Assembly: GCA_900763245.1 (NCBI GenBank)
Contig: CAAFJQ010000036.1
Coordinates: forward strand, 1 to 31,446
Length of the DNA stretch: 31,446 nt
Source: Bacilli bacterium
GTDB taxonomy: Bacteria > Bacillota_I > Bacilli_A > RFN20 > CAG-288
Direction: 5' to 3'
Part shown: piece after piece, positions 8,428 to 16,688 of the stretch
How positions within the stretch are numbered: the first letter of the stretch is position 1
Layout of the letters: every line of letters begins with the position of its first letter
Position numbers and translations under genes: made by a program
Notes under the pieces: generated by a model
What the model was told of the DNA's origin: nothing
Seen by the model: only the letters and a program-made list of their open reading frames with translations
Database searches by the model: none

Positions 8428-9210
8428 TCAAGCGATGCGATCTCTGAAGATCTTCTCAAACTCCATCAGTTTCACGTTGTCGATCATTCCGCCGTGAGCG
8501 ATAGAGATTCTTCCCGTCTCTTCGGAGACGACGACAGTAACGCTGTCTGTCAGTTCGGAGATGCCTAAGGCAGCGCGGTGTCTTGCACCGAACTTACCGA
8601 CAATTGCCTTGGTGGAGCTAGGATAATAGACAGCAGCAGAGATGATGACATCCTTTCTGATGATGATGGCACCATCATGAAGTCTTGATCCTTCATAGAA
8701 GATGGTTTCGATGATTTCCGGTGTGATCGGGCAGTTGATCATCGTACCATTTTTCATAAATTCATCCATGGGTGTATTTCTTTCAAACGTGATAAGTGCG
8801 CCTGTTTTGTTATCGGAAAGCCATTTGACGGCAGAACAGATATTGTTGATCATCTTCTCCTTGTCATATCCGCCCTTATCTTCGCTTGTCGTTCTCTGTG
8901 ACTTCATCGGAGCCGTCACATACTTTCTGAACACGCCTGCATTGATCGTCGTACAGATGATCGTTGCTGTGAAGATTGCAATCAGCATGAAAAGAGCCAT
9001 CATAGGAAGATTCAGCGTGAGGAAAAGAATATAGAAGAAACACAAAGCACCATATCCGATATAGACAGCTATTCTTCTTGACAAGAAAGCCATGAATCCG
9101 GAAATAGCCAAAACAAACAAAATAGAGATCACATAATCTGCGACAAAATATCCATTCGAGAAATTCTCGGCGATTGTTTCATACTTCAGTAAGCCAGTTA
9201 ATACATTCAT
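8428..9210 (-). CDS. cdaA: Membrane diadenylate cyclase (c-di-AMP synthase) CdaA
   Basis: 260 residues: about three N-terminal membrane helices (residues 25-95) then a DisA_N (DAC) domain. Both signature motifs are present: LHDGAII (DGA) and ARHRAALG (RHR). GALITFERNTPMDEF is also typical of the domain. It condenses two ATP to c-di-AMP, which controls potassium and osmolyte transport in Bacillota and is usually essential. In many genomes cdaA is followed by cdaR and glmM; here neither follows, and a terminator ends transcription at once. Upstream, TATACT (9232-9237, minus strand) could be a -10 but its -35 is poor. AAAGGA lies about 14 bases before the ATG, longer than usual. Confidence 0.95.
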   Translation of the reverse strand: MNVLTGLLKYETIAENFSNGYFVADYVISILFVLAISGFMAFLSRRIAVYIGYGALCFFYILFLTLNLPMMALFMLIAIFTATIICTTINAGVFRKYVTAPMKSQRTTSEDKGGYDKEKMINNICSAVKWLSDNKTGALITFERNTPMDEFMKNGTMINCPITPEIIETIFYEGSRLHDGAIIIRKDVIISAAVYYPSSTKAIVGKFGARHRAALGISELTDSVTVVVSEETGRISIAHGGMIDNVKLMEFEKIFRDRIA

Positions 9211-9287
9211 TCTTTTTTCCGTCCTTTATTTAGTATAAAGCCCAAAGGAAAAATAAGAAAGTTTTTTTGCCGTTTTGATGGTAAAAT

Positions 9288-9986
9288 CTACTCTTTTTCT
9301 TCGATACCGAGTTCCTGATAGACAAAAGAGGGTATTTTGGTGAAATCAGGAAGCACTGCTTTGACACCAGGCATGGATGCAACTTCTTTTCTTGTCCCTT
9401 CCGGTTCGATGGCAATGAGGGTATCAACCTTCGCCGCATAAGCCGACTGAAGACCGGAGATGGAATCTTCAAAGACAATGCTGTCCTCTCCCTTCACATG
9501 GAGGTGAGAAAGAGCACGAAGGTATATTTCAGGATCTGGTTTTCCTCTTTTCAGCGTTCCATCGTCATAGATGATGTCATCAAAAGAGAACCACTTCGGA
9601 AGCGGGAATGTCCGATAATACCAATCGACATTCGGTTTCATGCTGGCAGTGCAGATGGCTATTTTGATATTGTTGGCTTTCAGCGTATCAAGAAACTTTT
9701 CAAGACCAAATACAAGATGCAGATTCTTTTTGTCCTCTTCGCAGATTCTCTGATAGACAAGTTCCTTCTTTGTCGCGTATTCCTCAACTTCCTGCAACGT
9801 GAATTTTCTCTCTGCCAAGTAAGGAAGGATTTCGTCATTGCTGAACCCGTGGATATGGGCGGGAAACTCCTCATCAGTTATCTCACGATTGAACATTTCT
9901 TTTGCAAAAGCGCGCCAGGAAAGAACGTGTTTGTCCTCATCGAAGAACATCGTTCCATTGAAATCAAATACAACTGCTTTTTTCAT
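9288..9986 (-). CDS. HAD-family phosphatase, beta-phosphoglucomutase-like, with DxN motif
   Basis: 232 residues of a HAD subfamily I hydrolase. Motif I is FDFNGTMF, motif II ICTAS, motif III a Lys in KRGKPDPEIY, and motif IV VFEDSISG. The nucleophile Asp8 is present, but the second motif-I Asp, normally the general acid/base in DxDGT phosphatases and mutases, is Asn10. DFNGT variants occur in this superfamily, so this need not abolish activity, but it argues against simple transfer of a phosphoglucomutase name. The cap domain lies between motifs I and II. AGGAG about 8 bases upstream sets the start, which overlaps the xerC stop (ATGA, 9983-9986). The substrate is unknown. Confidence 0.85.
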   Translation of the reverse strand: MKKAVVFDFNGTMFFDEDKHVLSWRAFAKEMFNREITDEEFPAHIHGFSNDEILPYLAERKFTLQEVEEYATKKELVYQRICEEDKKNLHLVFGLEKFLDTLKANNIKIAICTASMKPNVDWYYRTFPLPKWFSFDDIIYDDGTLKRGKPDPEIYLRALSHLHVKGEDSIVFEDSISGLQSAYAAKVDTLIAIEPEGTRKEVASMPGVKAVLPDFTKIPSFVYQELGIEEKE

Positions 9987-10927
9987 TTTTCTTTCTCCTC
10001 TGTATTCAGTTTAGGAAAACAATCCTGATAAGTCTTCTTCAAGTCCTCTAACGAGACATCGGTATAGATGCTTGTCGTCGAGACCGATTCATGTCCTAAA
10101 AGTTCCTGAACAACCCTTAAGTCCGCTCCGTTATTGACAAGTTCCGTCGCAAAGGAATGACGGAACATATGCGGATGGACATGGAGCGGAAAAGAACATT
10201 TTCTGGCACAATCGGCAACAATATATTCTAACCCACGCTCCGTCAGTTTTTCTCCGTTTTTGTTAAGAAAAATGTATCCTTCATCCTTTTTGTTTCCTAA
10301 TAGGATGATTCGAAGGGAAGAGGTATATAAGAGCAGGGCATCTTTAGCCACCTCATTGAAATGCGTTATTCTCTCCTTCTTTCCTTTTCCCTGTATCCGA
10401 AGTGTCATAGCTTTCATATCGACCTGTGAATATTTCAGATTGATCAGTTCGCTCGCTCTTAGACCGGAAGCAAAAAGAAGTTCAAGAATAGCCTGATCTC
10501 TTTTTGAAAGGAAATCAGTCCTTTTTGCATTCTCGTTCAAAAAGGAATTGATCTCATCATGAGAGAAGAACTCCGGAAGCTTTTTGCTCTTTTTCGGAAG
10601 GGACAAAGTGAGAAACGGATTCTTTGTCACGATGTCTTTTTTCTGAAGATAGGTATAGAAATGACGCAGTGCTGCGATTTTCCTTCTGATCGAAGTATTC
10701 TCTAACTTCTCTTTTCTTAGAAGAAAGAGATAGTTTCGAATATCGCTTTTATCGATTGTTTCTTTGCTGAGCTTTTCTTCTTCAAGATGGAGAAGAAAAG
10801 AAGCGACATCTTCCCCATAGCTTAAGACCGTCTTGTCGGAATAATTCCGCTCCTCTTTGAGATAGAGAAGAAAAGCGGAAAAATCAGAATCCGTTATCTT
10901 CGAAATGCGATTGTTTTTTGTTTTCAT
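9983..10927 (-). CDS. xerC: Tyrosine recombinase XerC/XerD family, probably XerC (CodV)
   Basis: 314 residues. The N-terminal SAM-like core-binding domain (about 10-100) includes the RRKIAALRHFYTYLQ stretch. The catalytic domain has the complete set: Arg in GLRASEL, Lys in GKGKKER, HMFRHSFAT (His-x-x-Arg), LLGHES (His) and the nucleophile Tyr in SIYTDVS. It resolves chromosome dimers at dif. The position after dprA-topA matches codV in Bacillus as I recall it, which supports XerC rather than a phage integrase. Length and motif spacing are normal. It overlaps the upstream PAQR stop by ATGA (10924-10927) and has no clear Shine-Dalgarno, so it relies on coupling. Confidence 0.92.
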   Translation of the reverse strand: MKTKNNRISKITDSDFSAFLLYLKEERNYSDKTVLSYGEDVASFLLHLEEEKLSKETIDKSDIRNYLFLLRKEKLENTSIRRKIAALRHFYTYLQKKDIVTKNPFLTLSLPKKSKKLPEFFSHDEINSFLNENAKRTDFLSKRDQAILELLFASGLRASELINLKYSQVDMKAMTLRIQGKGKKERITHFNEVAKDALLLYTSSLRIILLGNKKDEGYIFLNKNGEKLTERGLEYIVADCARKCSFPLHVHPHMFRHSFATELVNNGADLRVVQELLGHESVSTTSIYTDVSLEDLKKTYQDCFPKLNTEEKEK

Positions 10928-11880
10928 GCTATGACCGCATAGAGAAGAATGCCTAAATACTGAAGAAGCGTACCAATATTGACAAAGAGATGGAAGACAG
11001 AGTGGAAGTAACGTCTCTTAGAACCGATTCCATAAAGGATGGAGCCGACCGTATAGGAAATGCCTCCTCCGATCATCAGCCACATGCCGGCGATACCGAT
11101 GCTCTTAAGCAGAACGGGATAGAAGAAGATGATTCCCCATCCGACAGCGATATAGAGAATCATCGAAATGACTTTGACCGCCTTCTTTCTCATCATCGTG
11201 GCGTTTAAGACAACGCCGAGTATAGAAAGAACATAGATGCAGGATAAGAACACATAATGCCAAGGTGCAAGAGAGGAAAGGCCTAAGAGGACAGCAGGCG
11301 TGTATGTGCCCGCGATCATGACATAGATTGTGCAGTGATCAAGAACCTGAAGCACTCTCTTTCCTTTTCCGATATGAAGGCCGTGATAGATAGCTAAAAT
11401 CGCATAGAGTGTGATCATTGTGATGCCAAAGACGATCATCGATAACAGACAGGTCAGATTCCCAGGCTTATAAATGCAAGAGCAGATGATGCCGACGATG
11501 AGGAAGATGACACCCGCTCCTCCTCCGACAATGTGGGAGATCATATTGAACAGCTCTTCGGAGCGGAGATAGAAAGGAAGTCCATTCGCCTCTCTTAATG
11601 CGCGTATCTGTTCCTCTGTCATATCCTTCTCACGGATTCTGACTTCTTTCTCATAGTCGATACAACGATACTCGCTTTTGAGATATCTTCTCTTTTCCTT
11701 GCACTCTTTCTTGAGCTTTCTTTTCGCTTCGTGATAAGCGCGTTTCTTCTCTTTGTATTCCTTTTTATCGTCTTTATGCTGCTTTCTTTGTTCTTTGTAT
11801 AATTTTTTTGCTTCTAAGATCTTATTCTCTTTTTCAACAAGGAGAAGATCGTTCATCTCTTCATACTGTGTTTTGTTCAT
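10924..11880 (-). CDS. PAQR / hemolysin III family membrane protein with charged coiled-coil N terminus
   Basis: The ATG at 11880 has GGAGG 4 bases upstream; a longer frame to 11925 would run into the topA terminator. The C-terminal about 210 residues form a seven-helix hemolysin III/YqfA domain with the metal-site pattern: EELFNMISHIVGG near the start, then AIYHGLHIGKGKRVLQVLDHCTIY, and HSVFHLFVN near the end. The first about 95 residues are almost all Lys, Arg, Glu and Tyr (KKEYKEKKRAYHEAKRKLKK), predicted as a long coiled coil and absent from ordinary YqfA proteins of about 215 residues. Function is unclear in the family; the hemolysin name is historical. It occupies the place where Bacillus has trmFO, followed by xerC with an ATGA overlap. 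Confidence 0.85.
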   Translation of the reverse strand: MNKTQYEEMNDLLLVEKENKILEAKKLYKEQRKQHKDDKKEYKEKKRAYHEAKRKLKKECKEKRRYLKSEYRCIDYEKEVRIREKDMTEEQIRALREANGLPFYLRSEELFNMISHIVGGGAGVIFLIVGIICSCIYKPGNLTCLLSMIVFGITMITLYAILAIYHGLHIGKGKRVLQVLDHCTIYVMIAGTYTPAVLLGLSSLAPWHYVFLSCIYVLSILGVVLNATMMRKKAVKVISMILYIAVGWGIIFFYPVLLKSIGIAGMWLMIGGGISYTVGSILYGIGSKRRYFHSVFHLFVNIGTLLQYLGILLYAVIA

Positions 11881-11900
11881 AAAGCCTCCGCTAGCAAAAA

Positions 11901-11933
11901 AGCTGACTGCAGGACAATGTCCCACAATCAGCT
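11901..11933 (-). terminator. Intrinsic terminator after topA
   Basis: On the minus strand AGCTGATTG pairs imperfectly with CAGTCAGCT around an inner GGAC/GTCC helix, followed by TTTTTT (11895-11900). It sits between the topA stop and the PAQR ribosome binding site. No separate promoter is evident for the PAQR-xerC-HAD genes, so read-through may feed them. Confidence 0.75.
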
Positions 11934-11943
11934 ATACTATACC

Positions 11944-14121
11944 TTATTTTGCAGATTTCTTAGTAGTCTTTGAAGACTTTTTCGCACTCTTCTCTTCTTT
12001 TCCGTCAGCGACGATATAACGGCACTTAGGATAATTGGAGCAGCCGACGAATGTCTTTCCCCAACGGCTCTTCTTTTCAATCAGATGGCCAGTATGGCAT
12101 TTAGGGCAAAGAGGAGCATCCTCAGGGATGACAACCTCCTTCTTCTCCTTGACAAGCGGATTGCCGTTCAGGTCTTCCATATAATCGCATTTAGGATAGT
12201 TGGAACAACCGACAAACTCACCGCGTTTGCTCTTTCTTTTCACGAGCTGATGTCCGCATTTCGGACAGACATGAGAAGTGATGACTTCCGCTTCCTCTTT
12301 CTGTTTGTCGATGTATTTGCACTTAGGATAATTGGAGCAGCCGATGAATTCACCGTACTTGCCTTTTCTGTAGACAAGCGGGCTTCCGCATTCAGGGCAG
12401 ACTCTTCCTTCAACAACCTTAGGCTGAATCTTTTCCATCTTCTCTTCCGCAGAAGCATAATACTTCTGGAATTCACTCCAGAAGGAAGTGAGAAGCTCTA
12501 ATCTGTCTGTCTTTCCGTCTGCGATATTGTCAAGCGCATCTTCCATGCCTGCAGTATAGGAAGCATCCATATACTTCGGGAAGTATTCTTCCAGCTTTTC
12601 GGCGGTGAGAATACCCTGTGAGGTCGGAACAAGGGCGCCTTTCTGTGTCTCGACATAGTCTCTTTCAAGCAATGTCGATACAATCTTAGAATAAGTGGAA
12701 GGACGACCGATGCCGTTTTCCTGCATCAGCTTGACCAGTTTTCCTTCATTGTAACGGGCGGGAGCCTTTGTGAAATGCTGTGTCTTTTCGACATTCTCGC
12801 TCTCAAAGGGATCACCGATTTTGACATCTTTAGGAAGCTTGGTCTTCTTCTCCTCTTCGTTCTCGCCATAGATTCTGGTGTAGCCGTCAAAGAGAGGAAG
12901 GGTGGCACTGGCGGAGAAATCATAATCGTTGCCGGTAAGGATGACAGTCGTTGTCGATTCCTTCTTGGCAGACATCAAAGAAGCGACCGCTCTCTGATAG
13001 ATCAAAGAATAAAGGAGATATTCTTCATTGGAAAGATAAGGACGGGCGACTTCAGGAGTCAAAGCCAAGTCTGTCGGGCGGATTGCTTCATGGGCATCCT
13101 GGACATTCTTGTTGCTCTTCTGAATATGGCCTTTGCCTAAATATTCTTTTCCGAAATTGGTTTCGATATACTGCTTTGCAGAAGCGATGAACTCATCGGA
13201 GAGACGGACAGAGTCTGTTCTCATATAGGTGATAAGACCGGTTGTCTGACCATTGATCTCTTCGCCTTCATAAAGCTTCTGGGCGATGGTAGAAGTTCTC
13301 TTCGTCGAGAAGTGGAAACGGGAGAACGCTTCCTGCTGAAGGGTAGAAGTGATAAACGGAGGCTTCGGCTCTTTTCTGACTGTCGTCGATTTGACATTCT
13401 TGACAGTGAAATCTTTAGGAAGAGCGGAAACGATCTTCAAAGCTTCCTCTTCGCTATGGATTTCGATACTCTTATCTTTATATGATGTAAGCTCAGCGAC
13501 AATCTTTGCCTTGGCATCATTGACAAATTCGCTCTGGATGGTCCAGTATTCGACAGGGACAAAATCTTTGATTTCTTTCTCTCTGTCAACGATGTATTTC
13601 AGAACAACGGACTGAACACGTCCTGCAGACTGCGACTTGATCTTTTTCTGAAGCAGCGTAGAGAGTCTAAAACCCATCAGACGATCAATAATACGCCTTG
13701 TTTCCTGTGATTCGACAAGTGGCATATCAATTGTTCTAGGAGAAGAAAGAGCCTTCGTAAGAGCCGTTTTTGTGATCTCATGGAACTCCAGTCTCTTTGT
13801 CTGACTGACATCAAGACCAAGGACCTGCGCCAAATGCCAGGAGATAGCCTCTCCTTCGCGGTCAGGGTCGGTTGCAAGATAGACTTCATCCGATTTGGCA
13901 AGTGCCTTCTTCAATTCTTTGACGACAGGCATCTTGTCATTCGGTATTTCATAATCCGGTTTGAAACCATGTTCGACATCAACGCCAAGACCCATCTTGC
14001 CGTGGCTTGACAAATCGCGGATATGGCCGACAGAGGCCATGACTTTATAATCGGACCCTAAGAACTTTCCGATAGTGATACTTTTGTGCGGGGATTCAAC
14101 GATAATCAGTTTCATTTTCAA
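11944..14121 (-). CDS. topA: DNA topoisomerase I (type IA)
   Basis: About 725 residues. The TOPRIM domain starts with LIIVESPHKSITIGKFLG and has the acidic DPDREGEAISWHL motif. The active-site Tyr lies in LITYMRTDSVRLS near residue 300. The C terminus carries three four-cysteine zinc ribbons (CPECG...CSNYPKC, CPKCG...CSNYPKC, CPKCH...CSNYPKC). The enzyme relaxes negative supercoils. Start choice is ambiguous: a TTG at 14121 is 5-6 bases from AAGGT, while an in-frame ATG at 14115 is about 12 bases away; the proteins differ by two residues. A strong promoter lies just upstream and a terminator just downstream, so topA can be its own unit inside the dprA-topA-xerC order. Confidence 0.97.
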   Translation of the reverse strand: MKMKLIIVESPHKSITIGKFLGSDYKVMASVGHIRDLSSHGKMGLGVDVEHGFKPDYEIPNDKMPVVKELKKALAKSDEVYLATDPDREGEAISWHLAQVLGLDVSQTKRLEFHEITKTALTKALSSPRTIDMPLVESQETRRIIDRLMGFRLSTLLQKKIKSQSAGRVQSVVLKYIVDREKEIKDFVPVEYWTIQSEFVNDAKAKIVAELTSYKDKSIEIHSEEEALKIVSALPKDFTVKNVKSTTVRKEPKPPFITSTLQQEAFSRFHFSTKRTSTIAQKLYEGEEINGQTTGLITYMRTDSVRLSDEFIASAKQYIETNFGKEYLGKGHIQKSNKNVQDAHEAIRPTDLALTPEVARPYLSNEEYLLYSLIYQRAVASLMSAKKESTTTVILTGNDYDFSASATLPLFDGYTRIYGENEEEKKTKLPKDVKIGDPFESENVEKTQHFTKAPARYNEGKLVKLMQENGIGRPSTYSKIVSTLLERDYVETQKGALVPTSQGILTAEKLEEYFPKYMDASYTAGMEDALDNIADGKTDRLELLTSFWSEFQKYYASAEEKMEKIQPKVVEGRVCPECGSPLVYRKGKYGEFIGCSNYPKCKYIDKQKEEAEVITSHVCPKCGHQLVKRKSKRGEFVGCSNYPKCDYMEDLNGNPLVKEKKEVVIPEDAPLCPKCHTGHLIEKKSRWGKTFVGCSNYPKCRYIVADGKEEKSAKKSSKTTKKSAK

Positions 14122-14145
14122 TACTTACCTTCTTAAATCTTACCT

Positions 14146-14174
14146 ATTATTGAGATGGACCACTGCTTTGTCAA
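14146..14174 (-). promoter_or_regulatory. Sigma-A-type promoter of topA
   Basis: On the minus strand TTGACA (14169-14174), a 17-base spacer, then AATAAT (14146-14151), about 25 bases before the topA start. Confidence 0.75.
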
Positions 14175-14208
14175 GCAAGAATTTTCTCTTAGCATAGCTA
14201 AGAATATT

Positions 14209-15015
14209 TTAGCGGTTATGATCTAGCCTATGCTTCAGGGCATCGATGATATCTTTGGACGTCAGAACGCTTGTTGCCCCATCTTTGATCAGATCATTCG
14301 TAAGATCATCCCCTGTCGTATTGCAAGGAAGAGCAAGAATTTCATTGTTGAGCTCAATGGACTGACGGACAGTGGACATCGATCCGGAGAATCTTTTCCC
14401 GCCGCCGACAAAAGTGATATCAGAAAGAGCAGCCAAAAGACGATTGCGGAAGACAAAATTGTTGGGAGCCGCTTTTGCCGTATTCGGATATTCGGACATG
14501 ATCAACCCTTTTCCGCTTTTGCAATACTCATAGATTCCAGCATTATCTTTTGGATATGGATTGTCGATTCCAGATCCGATCACTGAAATGACAGGAGCGC
14601 CTACATCCATCGCTGCCTTCATACCAGCCTGATCGATCCCTTTGGCCATACCTGAAACGATGATAAGTTTATTATCAAACGCCCCTTCGCTCTCTTTGAC
14701 AAAATCGTAAACTGTATTGTTCTGATACAGAGTAGGGTTTCTAGTTCCGATGACTGTCAGACGGCAATCCGATTTCAGCAAAGACAGATTTCCGTAATAA
14801 TATAAAAGGAGAGGGGGATTATAGAGATGTTTGAAACAGGTAGGATAATCATCATCAACAACAGACAGAAATCCGGCTTTGGTCTCCTTCTTCGCTTCGA
14901 TGATATCCTCATCCCTAAGTTTCTCTTTGTTCTTGATGCTGTTATACATCTCTTTCCAGTCTCCGGCTTTGAGATAAGACAATGTGAGCAATACGTCTCT
15001 TGCATTTAGCGGCAT
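14209..15015 (-). CDS. dprA: DNA-processing protein DprA, divergent
   Basis: 268 residues from the ATG at 15015, which follows AAGGAGG at about 8 bases; the longer frame starts at a TTG inside that site. It is the single-stranded-DNA-binding RecA loader of natural transformation. A DprA Rossmann core is recognisable: VIGTRNPT (usual VVGSR), VSGMAKGIDQAGM (usual SGLARGIDxxAH), GSGIDNPYPKDN, LIMSEYP, FRNRLLAALSD, GSMSTVRQSIELN and LPCN. Several usually invariant positions are replaced, and the C-terminal winged helix is missing, so activity may be altered. The place between rnhB and topA supports the name. Its ribosome binding site is buried in the rnhB terminator hairpin. Confidence 0.88.
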   Translation of the reverse strand: MPLNARDVLLTLSYLKAGDWKEMYNSIKNKEKLRDEDIIEAKKETKAGFLSVVDDDYPTCFKHLYNPPLLLYYYGNLSLLKSDCRLTVIGTRNPTLYQNNTVYDFVKESEGAFDNKLIIVSGMAKGIDQAGMKAAMDVGAPVISVIGSGIDNPYPKDNAGIYEYCKSGKGLIMSEYPNTAKAAPNNFVFRNRLLAALSDITFVGGGKRFSGSMSTVRQSIELNNEILALPCNTTGDDLTNDLIKDGATSVLTSKDIIDALKHRLDHNR

Positions 15016-15016
15016 G

Positions 15017-15056
15017 AAAAAAGCCTCCTTCAAATAAATATTTGTTCAAAGGAGGC
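15017..15056 (-). terminator. Terminator hairpin after rnhB that contains the dprA Shine-Dalgarno
   Basis: On the minus strand GCCTCCTT (15049-15056) and CAAATA pair with TATTTG and AAGGAGGC (15023-15030), followed by TTTTTT (15017-15022) and then C-ATG of dprA. The descending arm is the dprA ribosome binding site, so one structure could both end rnhB transcripts and mask dprA translation. Confidence 0.8.
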
Positions 15057-15070
15057 AAAAACAAAAAAAT

Positions 15071-15715
15071 TCAGAACAGTTTCAATTGTTCGATATGATT
15101 CACCATGCTTTTGACAGGTTCAAAAGTCAGACGATGGACTCCTTCAATATATCCGTTCTTCTTCAAAGCTTCCAGATGGGCCTTGGTTCCATATCCCTTG
15201 TTCTTCTTGAACTGGTATTCCGGATATTTCTTGTCCAATTCGATCATATAGTCATCTCTTGTCACTTTGGCAAGGATTGAAGCGGCAGCAACAGAGATAG
15301 ATGTCGCATCTCCTTTAGCAATAGCCAAGGTAGGAAGCGTGGTGTGAAGCTTCATATAATCGGTGATCAGATATTCGACATCGACCTTTTTCAACAGCTC
15401 TGTAAGACATGTCTCCATGCCAAGGCGGTCAGCTTCGAGAATATTGATCTCATCGATCGTCTTCACAGAAACAAGTATGACAGAATAAGCAATCGCTTTT
15501 TCCTTTATCTCTTCAAAGAGAATCCTTCTTTCCTTATCGGTCAGCTTCTTGCTGTCGTTGATGAGGTCGTTTTCATAATCGGGAGGGAGAACGACGCCAG
15601 CACAGCTGACAGGTCCAGCAAGAGGACCTCTTCCAGCTTCATCAAAACCGGCAATCATGGTCACATGATTGTCCCTTCTCTGCTTCTTATCAAATTCAAA
15701 CAAAGAATTATTCAT
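15071..15715 (-). CDS. rnhB: Ribonuclease HII
   Basis: 214 residues from the ATG at 15715, which overlaps the rbgA stop by 8 bases and has AAGGA 9 bases upstream. The longer frame to 15790 lies inside rbgA and is rejected. Motifs: AGFDEAGRGPLAGPV (catalytic Asp-Glu and the GRG loop), INDSKKLTDKER, ITDYMK (Asp), AKGDATSISVAAASILAKVTRD (catalytic Asp near the end) and HRLTFEPVK. The enzyme cuts RNA in RNA/DNA hybrids and starts removal of misincorporated ribonucleotides. It is coupled to rbgA, as in Bacillus. Confidence 0.95.
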   Translation of the reverse strand: MNNSLFEFDKKQRRDNHVTMIAGFDEAGRGPLAGPVSCAGVVLPPDYENDLINDSKKLTDKERRILFEEIKEKAIAYSVILVSVKTIDEINILEADRLGMETCLTELLKKVDVEYLITDYMKLHTTLPTLAIAKGDATSISVAAASILAKVTRDDYMIELDKKYPEYQFKKNKGYGTKAHLEALKKNGYIEGVHRLTFEPVKSMVNHIEQLKLF

Positions 15716-16556
15716 CCAATGAAATCCTTCCCAAAGCACCGCTTCTGAATTCATAGAGAAGAAGATAACGGGCTCTTTCACTATCAGCAAAGCCGCCGGG
15801 AAGAAGGAGATTGCGTTTTATTGCAATCTGAGAGAACACTTCTTCATCGCTTAAAGAATAATCGACCGGAAATCTATCTTTGAGGTTATCCATGTAATGT
15901 GTCTTAAGAAAATCAAGCAGGAAATCGCTCAGTGCAATCAAAGGAAGAATATCCTGTTTGACAGAACCTAATAAGGCAAGCTTAGCGATGACTGTCTTGT
16001 CCTCATAGTTCGGTTCAAGGATGCCTGGAGCATCAAAGATATAAACCTTATCCGATACATGAATCAATTGCTCCGCTCTTGTTTTGCCTGGTCTGTTTTC
16101 AACAGCCGCCTTCTTTTTCCCTGCTAAGGAATTAATAAAAGTTGACTTTCCGACATTAGGAATACCTAGTACAATAAAACGTTTTATCGGGAGCGGAAAG
16201 CCTAATTTCAGATAACGGTTATCCTGACTCGTTCTGACAGAAGCCAAATATGACAAAAGTTCTTTTCCGCTTTTCTTATCTCTGAGATCATAACAGAAAG
16301 GTTCGATTCCTTTCTCTCTCATTTTGTCCATCTGACCTTGAAGAATGCTAGAATCAGCCAAATCAACCTTAGAAAAGACAAAAACTTTCACCTTTCCTTC
16401 GGTCAATTTGTCCAAATAATCAGGAAAAGAGGAAAATGGCGCACGCGCATCTCCTATCTCGATTACACCGTCACATTGTTTAAGTTTTTCTTGAATTCTA
16501 TTGATGGCTTTCCTCATGTGACCGGGGAACCAATTGATTTCATTAATACTTGACAT
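15708..16556 (-). CDS. rbgA: Ribosome biogenesis GTPase RbgA (YlqF)
   Basis: A circularly permuted GTPase of about 282 residues. From the ATG at 16556 it begins MSSINEINWFPGHMRKA; the WFPGHM stretch close to the N terminus is the family hallmark and fixes the start. Motif order is G4 (FSKVDLAD, Ser instead of Asn in NKxD), G1 (GIPNVGKST), G2 (NRPGKTR), G3 (DAPGI), then an ANTAR-like C terminus. It acts in late 50S assembly. There is no Shine-Dalgarno before this ATG: the preceding bases are TTATATCATTTTTCAT, and a candidate -10 lies 8 bases upstream, so the mRNA may be leaderless. It is divergent from the XRE regulator. Confidence 0.93.
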   Translation of the reverse strand: MSSINEINWFPGHMRKAINRIQEKLKQCDGVIEIGDARAPFSSFPDYLDKLTEGKVKVFVFSKVDLADSSILQGQMDKMREKGIEPFCYDLRDKKSGKELLSYLASVRTSQDNRYLKLGFPLPIKRFIVLGIPNVGKSTFINSLAGKKKAAVENRPGKTRAEQLIHVSDKVYIFDAPGILEPNYEDKTVIAKLALLGSVKQDILPLIALSDFLLDFLKTHYMDNLKDRFPVDYSLSDEEVFSQIAIKRNLLLPGGFADSERARYLLLYEFRSGALGRISLDE

Positions 16557-16564
16557 ATGAAAAA

Positions 16565-16593
16565 TGATATAATTTTTATTGTGTAAATGCAAT
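16565..16593 (-). promoter_or_regulatory. Candidate promoter of rbgA giving a leaderless mRNA
   Basis: On the minus strand TTGCAT (16588-16593), 17-base spacer, TATCAT (16565-16570). The -10 ends 8 bases before the rbgA ATG, so transcription would start at or next to the start codon. Confidence 0.4.
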
Positions 16594-16639
16594 TTAGAAC
16601 CTGAAAAATCAATTTTATTATATGAATGTAAAAAACAGG

Positions 16640-16668
16640 TTGACACAATTCGTACAGAATACTAAAAT
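16640..16668 (+). promoter_or_regulatory. Promoter of the XRE regulator with overlapping inverted repeats
   Basis: TTGACA (16640-16645), 17-base spacer, TAAAAT (16663-16668), about 20 bases before the ATG. TTGACACAATT (16640-16650) and AATTGTCAA (16666-16674) are near inverted repeats that bracket the spacer, as expected of an operator for autoregulation. AACCTG (16599-16604) and CAGGTT (16636-16641) form a second, wider pair. Confidence 0.65.
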
Positions 16669-16688
16669 TGTCAATAGAGGATTAGAAT

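Noticed and set aside
14187..14203. Terminator after dprA from the TCTTAGC/GCTAAGA hairpin
   Set aside because: It is followed by GAAAATT, not a T run, so termination is not supported.
16557..16646. Longer rbgA start with 30 extra N-terminal residues
   Set aside because: It would begin with GTG inside the divergent promoter region and put WFPGHM far from the N terminus, unlike the family.
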